Below, one piece after another: positions 51,833 to 60,670 of a stretch of DNA of 64,000 nt. Source of the stretch: Pseudarthrobacter sp. W1I19 (lineage in GTDB: Bacteria; Actinomycetota; Actinomycetes; Actinomycetales; Micrococcaceae); contig NZ_JAUSZR010000001.1 of NCBI RefSeq assembly GCF_030817835.1, positions 2,046,001 through 2,110,000 of the forward strand, written 5' to 3'. Below the pieces are notes generated by a model that did not search any database, was not told the DNA's origin, and saw nothing but the letters and a program-made list of their open reading frames with translations. The first letter of the stretch is position 1. Each line of letters begins with the position of its first letter. Made by a program: the position numbers and the translations under genes.

Positions 51833-52432
51833 TCAGGCGCGGGGCTGGCCATTTTGCATAGGCTGGTCCCAGCCGTGTCGCCGCCGGAGTGCTGCTGCCA
51901 CCTTTTCAAAACGCTTCCGGTCCAGCACTGAGCCTTCCCTGCGGACACTGTTCGGGTGCAACTGCACGATGCGGTCCACCCGAGCCTCACTAGGGCGTCC
52001 CTGCCGGTCCCAGGCGCCAGGTCCAAGGTCCACGTAGTCCTTTGTTGCTGCCGACGCCGGCACGCGGTCTTTGCTGGTCAGCATGAGTCCCAGCAGGTAG
52101 CCGCCGCTTCTGCCCACCACGAGTACCGGCCGGTCCTTGCCCCGGCTGAAGTCCTCCTCGTACGGGACCCAGGCCCACACCACTTCGCCCGGATCAGGTG
52201 CACCATCCGGTTGGGGCGCGTAGCGGACAGAAAGGCTGCCCCGATAATCGCCCGGATACAGGTTGTCGGGGCGCTGACCGCCCTGATCCGTCGGGGGGAT
52301 GGAGTTGCTCCGGCCGGGCCTGCCGCTCCGGGCCGGGCGGCCCCCGCCCGCAGGTTTGCTTGTGCCGGCTTTTCGAAGGATGCGCAGGCCGGCTTTGACG
52401 GCGCTTGCGAGTGAATGGAGGTTGATGGCCAT
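51833..52432 (-). CDS. PemK/MazF-family growth inhibitor-like protein
   Basis: 199 residues. A basic, proline-rich N-terminal ~75 residues (KPAGGGRPARSGRPGRSNSI…) precede a PemK/MazF fold: PGEVVWAWVPYEEDFSRGKD, RPVLVVGRSGGYLLGLMLTS, then RVDRIVQLHPNSVRREGSVL. MazF-type toxins are sequence-specific RNases. No antitoxin gene is adjacent: the neighbours are rpsT and the divergent lepA. It may therefore be a domesticated member of the backbone. Whether it cleaves RNA is open. Confidence 0.8.
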   Translation of the reverse strand: MAINLHSLASAVKAGLRILRKAGTSKPAGGGRPARSGRPGRSNSIPPTDQGGQRPDNLYPGDYRGSLSVRYAPQPDGAPDPGEVVWAWVPYEEDFSRGKDRPVLVVGRSGGYLLGLMLTSKDRVPASAATKDYVDLGPGAWDRQGRPSEARVDRIVQLHPNSVRREGSVLDRKRFEKVAAALRRRHGWDQPMQNGQPRA

Positions 52433-52608
52433 CCCGCAACCCTATCCCCGGCGGCCTCCCCGCCGGGGGAACGTCAACAGGCCCGGAAATGCGGTGGCAG
52501 GGGCCTGGACGTGGGACACTGGAGGTTCCAAGATGTGCGGCTGACCGCTGGGGCCTTCGTTGTGCCCCGCTGGCGGAACCGCGTGAATGCCAACAGTAAG
52601 GACCCTGC

Positions 52609-54462
52609 GTGTCTCCCATGGCCCGCACCGCCCCGGTGCCCGCCGCGACAGATCCGGCTATTATTCGGAACTTCTGCATCATCGCGCACATTGACCACGG
52701 TAAGTCCACCCTGGCGGACCGCATGCTGCAGTTCACCGGGGTCGTCCAAAGCCGCGACATGAAGGCCCAGTACCTGGACCGCATGGACATCGAACGCGAG
52801 CGCGGCATCACCATCAAGTCCCAGGCTGTCCGTATGCCCTGGGAACTCGACGGCACCAGCTACGCGCTGAACATGATCGACACGCCCGGCCACGTGGACT
52901 TCACCTACGAGGTCTCCCGCTCCCTGGCGGCCTGCGAAGGCGCAATCCTGCTGGTTGACGCAGCGCAGGGCATAGAGGCCCAGACGCTCGCCAACCTGTA
53001 CCTGGCGATGGAAAACAATCTCACCATCATTCCGGTCCTGAACAAGATCGACCTCCCGGCGGCCCAGCCCGAGAAGTACGCGGCAGAACTTGCCAGCCTG
53101 ATCGGTGGAGACCCCGAGGACGTGCTCCGCGTTTCGGGGAAGACCGGAATGGGCGTTGAAGCGCTGCTGGACAAGATCGTCCGCGACCTGCCCGCCCCGG
53201 AGGGCGACGCAAATGCTCCTGCCCGCGCCATGATCTTCGACTCCGTCTATGACACCTACCGCGGTGTGGTCACCTACGTGCGCGTTGTGGATGGCATGCT
53301 GCACCCGCGCGAACGCATCCAGATGATGTCCACACGGGCCACGCACGAACTCCTCGAGATCGGGGTAAGCTCCCCGGAGCCCACCCCCTCCAAGGGCCTG
53401 GGCGTTGGCGAAGTGGGCTACCTCATCACGGGCGTTAAGGATGTCCGGCTGTCCAAGGTCGGTGATACCGTCACCAACCTTGCCAAACCGGCTGCTGACT
53501 CGCTGCCCGGCTATGCCGATGCCAAGCCGATGGTCTTCTCCGGACTGTATCCCCTGGACGGCACTGACTACCCGGTGCTTCGCGATGCACTGGAGAAGCT
53601 GATGCTCAACGACGCCGCGCTGGTATATGAGCCGGAAACGTCCGCTGCACTGGGCTTCGGGTTCCGCGTGGGCTTCCTCGGACTGCTCCACCTGGAAATC
53701 ACGCGTGAACGGCTCGAACGCGAATACAACCTGGACCTCATCTCCACCGCACCCAACGTGGAATACGAAGTAACGCTGGAAGACAAAAAGGTGGTCCACG
53801 TGACCAACCCCAGCGAGTACCCTTCCGGCAAAATCTCCGAGGTCCGCGAGCCGATGGTGTCCGCCACCATCCTGGCACCGAACGAATTCGTCGGCGCCAT
53901 TATGGAACTGTGCCAGAGCCGCCGCGGTGTTATGGGCGGCATGGACTACCTGTCCGAGGACAGGGTGGAAATCCGGTACCGCCTGCCGCTGGCCGAGATC
54001 GTCTTCGACTTCTTCGACATCCTGAAGTCCAAGACCCGCGGCTACGGCTCGCTGGACTGGAAGGCCGACGGCGACCAGGTGGCCGACCTCGTCAAGGTGG
54101 ACATCATGCTCCAAGGCGAGCAGGTGGATGCTTTCTCCGCAATCACCCACCGCGACAAGGCGTACTCCTACGGCGTCATGATGACCACCAAGCTGCGCGA
54201 GCTCATTCCGCGCCAGCAGTTCGAGGTGCCCATCCAGGCTGCCATCGGCTCCAGGATCATCGCCCGCGAAAGCATCCGCGCCATCCGCAAGGACGTCCTG
54301 GCCAAATGCTACGGCGGCGACATCTCCCGCAAGCGCAAGCTGCTGGAGAAGCAGAAGGAAGGCAAGAAGCGCATGAAGATGGTGGGCCGCGTGGAGGTCC
54401 CCCAGGAAGCGTTCATTGCCGCCCTCACCACCGACGAGTCCAAGGACAAGGCCAAGAAGTAG
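52609..54462 (+). CDS. lepA: Elongation factor 4 (LepA), ribosome-associated GTPase
   Basis: 617 residues from GTG 52609 (AAGGACCCTGC upstream; ATG at 52618 is the alternative). Translational GTPase motifs: [16 protein letters not shown] (G1), [14 protein letters not shown] (G2), DTPGHVDF (G3), NKIDLP (G4). The LepA-specific C terminus includes [20 protein letters not shown] and ends [20 protein letters not shown], then [16 protein letters not shown]4 acts on the ribosome during stress and initiation. It is divergent from the PemK-like gene. Confidence 0.97.
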   Translation: MSPMARTAPVPAATDPAIIRNFCIIAHIDHGKSTLADRMLQFTGVVQSRDMKAQYLDRMDIERERGITIKSQAVRMPWELDGTSYALNMIDTPGHVDFTYEVSRSLAACEGAILLVDAAQGIEAQTLANLYLAMENNLTIIPVLNKIDLPAAQPEKYAAELASLIGGDPEDVLRVSGKTGMGVEALLDKIVRDLPAPEGDANAPARAMIFDSVYDTYRGVVTYVRVVDGMLHPRERIQMMSTRATHELLEIGVSSPEPTPSKGLGVGEVGYLITGVKDVRLSKVGDTVTNLAKPAADSLPGYADAKPMVFSGLYPLDGTDYPVLRDALEKLMLNDAALVYEPETSAALGFGFRVGFLGLLHLEITRERLEREYNLDLISTAPNVEYEVTLEDKKVVHVTNPSEYPSGKISEVREPMVSATILAPNEFVGAIMELCQSRRGVMGGMDYLSEDRVEIRYRLPLAEIVFDFFDILKSKTRGYGSLDWKADGDQVADLVKVDIMLQGEQVDAFSAITHRDKAYSYGVMMTTKLRELIPRQQFEVPIQAAIGSRIIARESIRAIRKDVLAKCYGGDISRKRKLLEKQKEGKKRMKMVGRVEVPQEAFIAALTTDESKDKAKK

Positions 54463-54498
54463 TGAACACCGCGTCCGGCAACACCGGAGGCCACCGCA

Positions 54499-55728
54499 AT
54501 GCCTAGTACTCTTCCCCTCGGCGACCCGGCGCCGTCGGACGGCCTGCTGCCTGCCCAGGCAGCGGACGGCGCGGCGGAGCGGGCGTTCGGGCTGTACGTC
54601 CACATACCGTTCTGTGCCGTGCGCTGCGGCTATTGCGACTTCAACACCTACACCGCAACGGAACTGGGCGGCGGCGCCTCTCAGGATGCCTACGCCCAGA
54701 CTGCCGCCTCGGAGGTGACGCTGGCAGCGAAGGTCCTCCCGGCGTCGGGCCTTCCTCCCCGAAAACTGAGCACGGTGTTCTTCGGCGGCGGCACGCCCAC
54801 GCTGCTGCCCGCCGCAGACCTGGCCCTGATCCTCCGCCGGGCCATCGACCAGTGGGGCATCGAAGATGGCGCCGAGGTCACCACGGAGGCCAATCCCGAT
54901 TCGGTGACGCCGGAATCCCTCGCGGTCCTGAAAGAGGCCGGGTTCACCAGGGTCTCCTTCGGTATGCAGTCCGCCGTGCCGCACGTCCTGAAAGTCCTGG
55001 ACCGGACGCACACCCCAAGCCGCGTTCCAGAGGTGGTCCGCTGGGCACGGGAAGCGGGACTGTCGGTCAGCCTGGACCTGATTTACGGGACGCCGGGGGA
55101 GTCGCTCGCTGACTGGCGCCACTCGCTGGAAACCGCGCTGTCCTACGAGCCCGACCACATCAGCGCCTATGCGCTGATTATTGAGGACGGCACCAAGCTT
55201 GCCGCCCAGATCCGCCGTGGTGAAGTTCCCGGTATTGACGACGACGATCACGCCGACAAGTACGAGCTGGCCGATCAGCTGATCACCGAAGCCGGCCTGG
55301 GCTGGTACGAGGTCAGCAACTGGGCCCGAACGCCGGATCAGGCCTGCCGCCACAATCTCGCCTACTGGCGCGGGGATGACTGGTGGGGGATCGGGCCCGG
55401 TGCGCACTCGCACGTGGGCGGCGTCCGCTGGTGGAACGTCAAACACCCCACAGCCTATGCAGGCCGGCTGGCCCAGGGCCTCTCGCCGGCCGCCGGCCGG
55501 GAAACGCTTGACCCGGAAACCCGGAACGTGGAGCGGGTGATGCTTGAGGCACGGCTGCAGTCAGGCCTGGCTGTCTCGGCCCTCGGTGCCGACGGCAGGC
55601 ACGAAGTGGCCGGCCTGATCGCGGACGGCCTGGTGGAGCCGGCGGCAGCCTTCCGGGGCCGGCTGGTCCTCACGCTCAAGGGCAGGCTGCTTGCCGATGC
55701 GGTGGTGCGCCGGGTTCTCCCGGACTAA
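54499..55728 (+). CDS. hemW: Radical SAM coproporphyrinogen III oxidase-like protein / heme chaperone HemW
   Basis: 409 residues. Radical SAM cluster CxxxCxxC in VHIPFCAVRCGYCDFNTYT, then VFFGGGTPTLL, VTTEANPDSVTPESL, GFTRVSFGMQSAVPHVLKVL and DLIYGTPGESL. The C-terminal part has the HemN_C region (CRHNLAYWRGDDWWGIGPGA). Members without the extra CxxxC cysteine arrangement of true HemN act as heme chaperones (HemW), which is the usual assignment for this lepA-adjacent gene. 36 bases after lepA, so probably co-transcribed. Confidence 0.93.
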   Translation: MPSTLPLGDPAPSDGLLPAQAADGAAERAFGLYVHIPFCAVRCGYCDFNTYTATELGGGASQDAYAQTAASEVTLAAKVLPASGLPPRKLSTVFFGGGTPTLLPAADLALILRRAIDQWGIEDGAEVTTEANPDSVTPESLAVLKEAGFTRVSFGMQSAVPHVLKVLDRTHTPSRVPEVVRWAREAGLSVSLDLIYGTPGESLADWRHSLETALSYEPDHISAYALIIEDGTKLAAQIRRGEVPGIDDDDHADKYELADQLITEAGLGWYEVSNWARTPDQACRHNLAYWRGDDWWGIGPGAHSHVGGVRWWNVKHPTAYAGRLAQGLSPAAGRETLDPETRNVERVMLEARLQSGLAVSALGADGRHEVAGLIADGLVEPAAAFRGRLVLTLKGRLLADAVVRRVLPD

Positions 55729-55748
55729 CCCCCGGGCCCAGCCTGGTC

Positions 55749-56038
55749 GAGGCTGCGTGCCGGTGGTTGGGCCCACGCTGGCAGGGGTCCCTGGCCGAAG
55801 CGAAGCGAGGCTGCGTGCCGGTGGTTGGGCCCACGCTGGCAGGGGTCCCTGGCCGAAGCGAAGCGAGGCTGCGTGCCGGTGGTTGGGCCCACGCTGGCAG
55901 GGTTCCCTGGCCGAAGCGAAGCAAGGCTGCGTGCCGGTGGTTGGGCCCACGCTGGCAGGGTTCCCTGGCCGAAGCGAAGCAAGGCTGCGTGCCGGTGGTT
56001 GGGCCCACGCTGGCAGGGTTCCCTGGCCGAAGCGAAGC
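55749..56038. repeat. 58-bp tandem repeat, five copies
   Basis: Five units of 58 bp, each with GGCTGCGTGCCGGTGGTTGG, then GCCCACGCTGGCAGG and CCCTGGCCGAAGCGAAGC. Units 1-2 have GGGGTCC where units 3-5 have GGGTTCC; units 4-5 begin AAGG instead of GAGG; a partial sixth unit (GAGGCT) follows. It lies between the 3' ends of hemW and the DUF4870 gene. The unit length is not divisible by three, which creates long apparent frames on both strands that are not genes. Confidence 0.92.
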
Positions 56039-56060
56039 GAGGCTAGGGTGCCAGTGGGGA

Positions 56061-56480
56061 CTACTTGATCCAGCGGAGGTTGTACTGGTAGCGGTGCGGC
56101 TGGCCGCGGTTCACGTGGATTCCGGCCGCCACCGAGAAGCATGTCAGGGCAATCCAGATCAGGGTTGCGATGACGGCGAAGATGTTGCCCACAACCGGCA
56201 CAAACACCAGGATGTTGGCAACCACGGCGGCAATGGTTGGGGGCAGGCTGAAGTTCAGCGCCTCCTTGGACTCCTGCGCGGTGAAAGGGCCCCGGTCACG
56301 GAAGATCAGGTAGATCAGGAGTGCAGGGACGCAGCCCAGGATCCCGCCGAAGTGCGAGAGCGTAGCCCACTGCCTGTCTTCGCTGGCCGTCAGGGGCAGC
56401 GCATTCGCGGGGACGCCATGGTACTCCGAACGGCCCTGGCCGCCCTGGCTGTCCCTGTGATCTTGTGCGTTTTCCGCCAC
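56061..56480 (-). CDS. DUF4870 domain-containing membrane protein
   Basis: 139 residues from GTG 56480, preceded by GAAGGAACAGACT; a longer frame to 56567 lacks such a site. Pattern typical of DUF4870: ASEDRQWATLSHFGGILGCV, PALLIYLIFRDRGPFTAQES, KEALNFSLP, then two more hydrophobic segments (VANILVFVPVVGNIFAVIAT) and HVNRGQPHRYQYNLRWIK. Function unknown. Single gene beside the 58-bp repeats. Confidence 0.82.
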   Translation of the reverse strand: MAENAQDHRDSQGGQGRSEYHGVPANALPLTASEDRQWATLSHFGGILGCVPALLIYLIFRDRGPFTAQESKEALNFSLPPTIAAVVANILVFVPVVGNIFAVIATLIWIALTCFSVAAGIHVNRGQPHRYQYNLRWIK

Positions 56481-56620
56481 AGTCTGTTCCTTCGAAAGTG
56501 CAATGCTGCTGAGTAAGAATGCCAATATCTGCTGAGGCACTGCCAGAAGCAGACACCGCGGTACCAAGAATACTTGGTGAAGCCGCCCCCGCCGACGTCC
56601 GCCCGTTGGATCCTGTCAGC

Positions 56621-57475
56621 TCAGGGGACAGTGAGGAAGTCGATCACTTCCTCCACCCTGCCCAGCAGGGATGCTTCCAGATCCGCGTAGGTGCGCACGG
56701 CGCCCAGCAGTTTCTGCCAGCCCAGCCCGATGTCTTCCTTGGTGGCGTGCGGCCAGCCGAATGCCTTGAGGATACCGGTCTTCCAGTCCTGCCCGCGCGG
56801 CACTTCAGGCCACTTCCCAATGCCCAGGACGGCCGGACGGATCGCCTGCCAGACGTCGACGTAGGGGTGGCCAACAATGAGGACGTTTCCCGCGGCGCCG
56901 GGGGAGGCCATCACGGCGTCCGCGATGCGCGACTCCTTCGAATCGGGCACCAAATGGTCCACAAGCACGCCCAGGCGCCGTCCGGGACCGGGCCTGAAAC
57001 CGGCAACGGCCGCCGCCAGGTCATCAATGCCGTGCAGGGGTTCGACGACGATGCCCTCCACCCGAAGGTCGTCGCCCCATACCTTCTCCACCAGTTCGGC
57101 GTCGTGCTTTCCTTCCACCCAGATGCGGCTCGCCTTGGCCACCTGTGCCCGTTGGCCCGCCACCCGCACCGAACCGGATGCCGTCCTCCCGCCGGCCGGG
57201 CCGCCGGTCTGGGCTTGCTTGGGCGCCGGTGGCATCAGCCGGATGGCCTGGCCTTCCAGGAGGAAACCGAAACCCAGCCGGAAGGACCTGGACTTGCCCC
57301 GGCGGTCCTCCAGGGCCACCACGTGCATGCCGCCTGATTTTTCCACCCGCGTCACTGCGCCAACCCAGCCGGACTGGACTTCCTCCAGGACCATTCCGCG
57401 CTCCACCGGCACTTCGGGCAGTTGCGAGCGTGCGGGCGCCGTCAGGTCCTGGGCTCCCCAGTTCTGGTATTGCAT
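56621..57475 (-). CDS. DUF3097 family protein
   Basis: 284 residues. MHVVALEDRRGKSRSFRLGF precedes a central ASRIWVEGKHDAELVEKVWG, DDLRVEGIVVEPLHGIDDLA, then LGVLVDHLVPDSKESRIADA and VLIVGHPYVDVWQAIRPAVL. The EGKHDAELVEKVWG and DHLVPDSKE segments suggest a Toprim-like acidic site. The family is confined to actinobacteria and sits divergently from hrcA; role unknown. Confidence 0.85.
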   Translation of the reverse strand: MQYQNWGAQDLTAPARSQLPEVPVERGMVLEEVQSGWVGAVTRVEKSGGMHVVALEDRRGKSRSFRLGFGFLLEGQAIRLMPPAPKQAQTGGPAGGRTASGSVRVAGQRAQVAKASRIWVEGKHDAELVEKVWGDDLRVEGIVVEPLHGIDDLAAAVAGFRPGPGRRLGVLVDHLVPDSKESRIADAVMASPGAAGNVLIVGHPYVDVWQAIRPAVLGIGKWPEVPRGQDWKTGILKAFGWPHATKEDIGLGWQKLLGAVRTYADLEASLLGRVEEVIDFLTVP

Positions 57476-57552
57476 GGATGAACTCCGCTTCGTGCTGGAT
57501 CCGGACCCGGAATTTCGCCCGGAGCGGTACCAATGCTAACAACGGGGCGAGT

Positions 57553-57558
57553 CATAAT
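57553..57558 (+). promoter_or_regulatory. Probable -10 element of hrcA
   Basis: CATAAT seven bases before the CIRCE element, so the start point would fall at or just inside the operator. No convincing -35 hexamer is seen. Confidence 0.45.
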
Positions 57559-57564
57559 AGACTG

Positions 57565-57591
57565 TTAGCACTTAGGCATGTCGAGTGCTAA
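57565..57591. promoter_or_regulatory. CIRCE operator (HrcA binding site)
   Basis: TTAGCACTT-N9-GAGTGCTAA: the canonical TTAGCACTC-N9-GAGTGCTAA with one T-for-C change at the inner end of the left arm. It lies 59 bases before the hrcA start. HrcA represses from CIRCE, so hrcA-dnaJ should be heat-induced and autoregulated. Confidence 0.93.
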
Positions 57592-57650
57592 CCCCTGTGA
57601 GGTACGGTGCGGGCGGAACGGCTGCCCTGATCCCTGGATGGAGGTGGAGT

Positions 57651-58664
57651 GTGAGCGAACCGCGCAAGCTTGAAGTACTGCGGGCCATCGTGGAGGACTA
57701 TGTCCACTCGCGCGAGCCCGTCGGGTCCAAGGCCCTGGTGGAACGGCACCATCTTGGTGTCTCCAGCGCCACCATTCGCAATGATATGGCTGCACTTGAG
57801 GACGAAGGGCTGATCACCGCCCCGCACACGAGCGCAGGCCGCATTCCCACGGACAAGGGCTACCGGCTCTTTGTGGACCAGATTTCCGCGGTCAAGCCGC
57901 TGTCCCAGGCCGAACGCCGGGCCATCCAGTCCCTGCTGGAAGGGGCAGACGACCTCGACGACGTCCTGGAGCGCACCGTCCGGTTGCTGTCCCAGCTGAC
58001 CAACCAGGTGGCAGTGGTCCAGTATCCGCACCTCAACCGCGCCCTGGTCCGGCATATCGAATTCGTCCTCCTGGCACCGCGGAAGGTGCTGGTGGTGCTG
58101 ATCGCCAACAGCGGCAAGGTGGAGCAGCGTGTCATCGACGTCGGGCAGGACCTCGGCGACGACGTCCTCGGTGCCTTACGCACGCACTTCCTGGCTTCCC
58201 TCGGCGGGACTGCCCTGAGCCAGCTGACGCAGTCGCTGCCCACAGTAGTGTCCGGCGTCGCCCCCGCACAGCGGCAGGCAGCCCAGGCATTGGCGCACGG
58301 ACTGGAAGCCCTGGCCCACAGCAGCCGTGAGGACCGCATGGTGATGGCCGGGACAGCCAACCTTGCCCGTTCCAACGTGGATTTTCCGCTCAGCATCGGC
58401 CCCGTGCTGGAGGCGCTGGAGGAACAGGTGGTGATGCTGCGGCTCCTGAGCGAGATGGCGCAGGACCACCGTGGGGTGGCCGTCAGCATCGGCCGCGAGA
58501 ACCCGTACGACGGTCTGGCCGAGGCATCGGTGGTGGCCACCGGTTACGGGCCGGACAGCGTCGCGAAGATTGGCATCCTGGGCCCCACGAGGATGGACTA
58601 CCCCACCACCATGGCCGCGGTCAGGGCCGTCGCCCGGTACCTGTCACGGATTTTGGGTCCCTGA
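57651..58664 (+). CDS. hrcA: Heat-inducible transcription repressor HrcA
   Basis: 337 residues from GTG 57651 (GGAGGTGGAGT upstream; the frame is open 22 codons further). N-terminal winged helix: RKLEVLRAIVEDYVHSREPV, GSKALVERHHLGVSSATIRN, DMAALEDEGLI. Then TSAGRIPTDKGYRLFVD, and a C-terminal GAF-like domain ending GILGPTRMDYPTTMAAVRAV. Represses chaperone genes at CIRCE. Forms an operon with dnaJ. Confidence 0.96.
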   Translation: MSEPRKLEVLRAIVEDYVHSREPVGSKALVERHHLGVSSATIRNDMAALEDEGLITAPHTSAGRIPTDKGYRLFVDQISAVKPLSQAERRAIQSLLEGADDLDDVLERTVRLLSQLTNQVAVVQYPHLNRALVRHIEFVLLAPRKVLVVLIANSGKVEQRVIDVGQDLGDDVLGALRTHFLASLGGTALSQLTQSLPTVVSGVAPAQRQAAQALAHGLEALAHSSREDRMVMAGTANLARSNVDFPLSIGPVLEALEEQVVMLRLLSEMAQDHRGVAVSIGRENPYDGLAEASVVATGYGPDSVAKIGILGPTRMDYPTTMAAVRAVARYLSRILGP

Positions 58665-58746
58665 CCCGCCCCGTCCGGCGACCAGGCACGAACAGTAGCG
58701 CCCGCAGTACAGCTGCAGGCAAAACAACAAGGAAGAGATACGAACT

Positions 58747-59874
58747 TTGAGCAGCCACTACGAAGTCCTTGGAGTCTCACCGGATGCAACCGGGGAAGAG
58801 ATCAAGAAGGCCTACCGCAAGCTGGCCCGCACCCTTCACCCGGACGTTAACCCCGGTGAAGATGTAGCAGACCGCTTCAAGGCCGTGACCCACGCCTACG
58901 AAGTTCTCTCCGATCCCCAGAAGCGCCGGGTGTACGACACCACCGGCAACGAGAACGGTACGGACAACGGGTTCGGCGGCGGAGCGTACGCCGGCCAGGG
59001 CTTCGCCTTCCAGGACATCTTCGATACGTTCTTTGGCGCCGGCGGTTCCTCCGGGCCTGCATCGCGTGTCCGGCGCGGCCAGGACGCCCTCATCAGCGTC
59101 CGGATCGAACTTCGCGACGCCGTTTTCGGCGTCAACAGGAAGCTCGAAGTGGATACGGCAGTGGTCTGCCCAACTTGCGAAGGCTCGTGCTGCAGGCCGG
59201 GCACCCACCCCGAGCGCTGCGACATCTGCGGCGGCAGCGGCCAGGTCCAGCGGGCGGTCCGGTCCATCCTGGGCCAGGTCATGACCGCCGCCCCGTGCGG
59301 CACCTGCGAAGGCTTCGGCACCGTCATCAAGGACCCCTGCAACGAGTGCAGCGGGCAGGGCCGCATCCGCAGCCGGCGTTCGCTGACCATCAAGGTTCCC
59401 GCCGGCGTTGCCACGGGCACCCGCATCCAGCTCTCCGGCCAGGGCGAGGCCGGTCCTGCCGGCGGCCCCGCCGGAGACCTGTACGTTGAAATCCGGGTCA
59501 ACAACGATGCCACCTATGTCCGGGAGGGCGACGACCTGCACGCCACCCTGAACATCCCCATGACCGCAGCCGCGCTGGGAACAGACGTCACCCTGGAAAC
59601 CTTCGACGGTCCCCAGGAGATCGATGTCAAGGCAGGAACGCAGTCCGGGGAAATCATCACCTTGCGCGGGCTGGGTGTGACCCACCTGCGCGGTTACGGC
59701 CGTGGTGACTTGAAGGTCCATCTGCAGGTGGAGACGCCGGCGAAGCTGGACGCGGCGCAGGAGGACCTGCTGCGCCAGCTCGCCAGGTTGCGCGGCGAGC
59801 AGATCACGGAGGGCAAGCTGGCCGCCAGCGGCGGTATGTTCGCCAAGCTCCGGGACCGGTTCGGTAACCTGTAG
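58747..59874 (+). CDS. dnaJ: Chaperone protein DnaJ (DnaJ2 type)
   Basis: 375 residues from TTG 58747 (GGAAGAG upstream). J-domain 1-70 with HPD in RTLHPDVNPG, then Gly/Phe-rich linker, zinc domain with four CxxCxGxG-like units (CPTCEGSC, CDICGGSG, CGTCEGFG, CNECSGQG), and the two C-terminal beta domains. The first unit ends GSC rather than GxG. It is the cochaperone of DnaK, encoded elsewhere; the hrcA-linked copy in actinobacteria is the DnaJ2 type. It ends two bases before rsmE. Confidence 0.95.
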   Translation: MSSHYEVLGVSPDATGEEIKKAYRKLARTLHPDVNPGEDVADRFKAVTHAYEVLSDPQKRRVYDTTGNENGTDNGFGGGAYAGQGFAFQDIFDTFFGAGGSSGPASRVRRGQDALISVRIELRDAVFGVNRKLEVDTAVVCPTCEGSCCRPGTHPERCDICGGSGQVQRAVRSILGQVMTAAPCGTCEGFGTVIKDPCNECSGQGRIRSRRSLTIKVPAGVATGTRIQLSGQGEAGPAGGPAGDLYVEIRVNNDATYVREGDDLHATLNIPMTAAALGTDVTLETFDGPQEIDVKAGTQSGEIITLRGLGVTHLRGYGRGDLKVHLQVETPAKLDAAQEDLLRQLARLRGEQITEGKLAASGGMFAKLRDRFGNL

Positions 59875-59876
59875 CG

Positions 59877-60659
59877 GTGAGCAACCCCGTCTTTTTCACG
59901 GCGTCCGGGTCCTTGGACCAGATGGCACCCGAAGGACGTTTTGTCCTTGAGGGACCTGAGGCCCGGCACGCAGTGACCGTCAAACGGCTGGCTCCCGGCG
60001 AGCCCGTGGACATCGTGGACGGCGCCGGCACCCGAATGAGCGGGAAAGTGCTGGCAGCCTCCCCGTCCGGGCTCGAGGTCGAATGCACAGCCGTGGTGGT
60101 TGAGGAGCGGCCCGGCGTCAGGCTGGTGCTGGTCCAGGCCCTTGCCAAGGGCGACCGGGATGAGCTGGCCATCGAAACCGCCACCGAACTGGGGATCGAC
60201 GCCGTTATACCGTGGCAGTCCGAAAGGTCCATCGTGCGCTGGAAGGGGGACCGGGCGGCCAAGGCCCATGCAAAGTGGCAGTCTGTAGTTACCGCGGCTG
60301 CCAAACAGGCCCGGCGGGCCTGGATCCCCGAGGTGCGTGCCGCCGTCGACACTGCCGGTCTCGCTGCTGCTGCCGGGGCGGCCGACCTCGCCGTTATCCT
60401 GCACGAGGACGCCGTGCGTCCACTGCGGGTGGTCCTGGAATCGTGGCTCTCGACTGATGCTGCAGAAGGGCCGCGGGAAATATTCCTGATTGTCGGCCCC
60501 GAAGGGGGCATCAGCCAGCGCGAGGTGACAAAACTGTGCGGCCAGGGAGCCGTGACTGCCCTGCTGGGACACCATGTGCTGCGCTCATCAACCGCCGGTC
60601 CGGCCGCCGTCGTGCTTGCCAGCGATGTCCTGGGCCGCTGGGCGGCGCCCGCAGCCTGA
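59877..60659 (+). CDS. rsmE: 16S rRNA (uracil-1498-N3)-methyltransferase RsmE
   Basis: 260 residues from GTG 59877. N-terminal PUA-like part (GPEARHAVTVKRLAPGEPVD) and SPOUT/trefoil-knot part: LVLVQALAKGDRDELAIETA, TELGIDAVIPWQSERSIVRW, AAKQARRAWIPEV, then the SAM-site LIVGPEGGISQREV and LGHHVLRSSTAGPAAVVLAS. It methylates U1498 of 16S rRNA. Two bases after dnaJ, so likely co-translated. Confidence 0.95.
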   Translation: MSNPVFFTASGSLDQMAPEGRFVLEGPEARHAVTVKRLAPGEPVDIVDGAGTRMSGKVLAASPSGLEVECTAVVVEERPGVRLVLVQALAKGDRDELAIETATELGIDAVIPWQSERSIVRWKGDRAAKAHAKWQSVVTAAAKQARRAWIPEVRAAVDTAGLAAAAGAADLAVILHEDAVRPLRVVLESWLSTDAAEGPREIFLIVGPEGGISQREVTKLCGQGAVTALLGHHVLRSSTAGPAAVVLASDVLGRWAAPAA

Positions 60660-60670
60660 ACGGCCACGGC

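Noticed and set aside
52474..55446. 990-codon minus-strand frame opposite lepA and hemW
   Set aside because: Purely antisense to two certain housekeeping genes in codon-aligned high-GC sequence; no recognisable domain.
55749..56038. CRISPR array
   Set aside because: The 58-bp units are directly adjacent with no unique spacers, so this is a minisatellite; no cas genes are present.
55676..56142. Repetitive protein frames on both strands across 55.7-56.1 kb
   Set aside because: They arise from the 58-bp tandem repeat, which is open in several frames; no start signals and convergent flanking genes.
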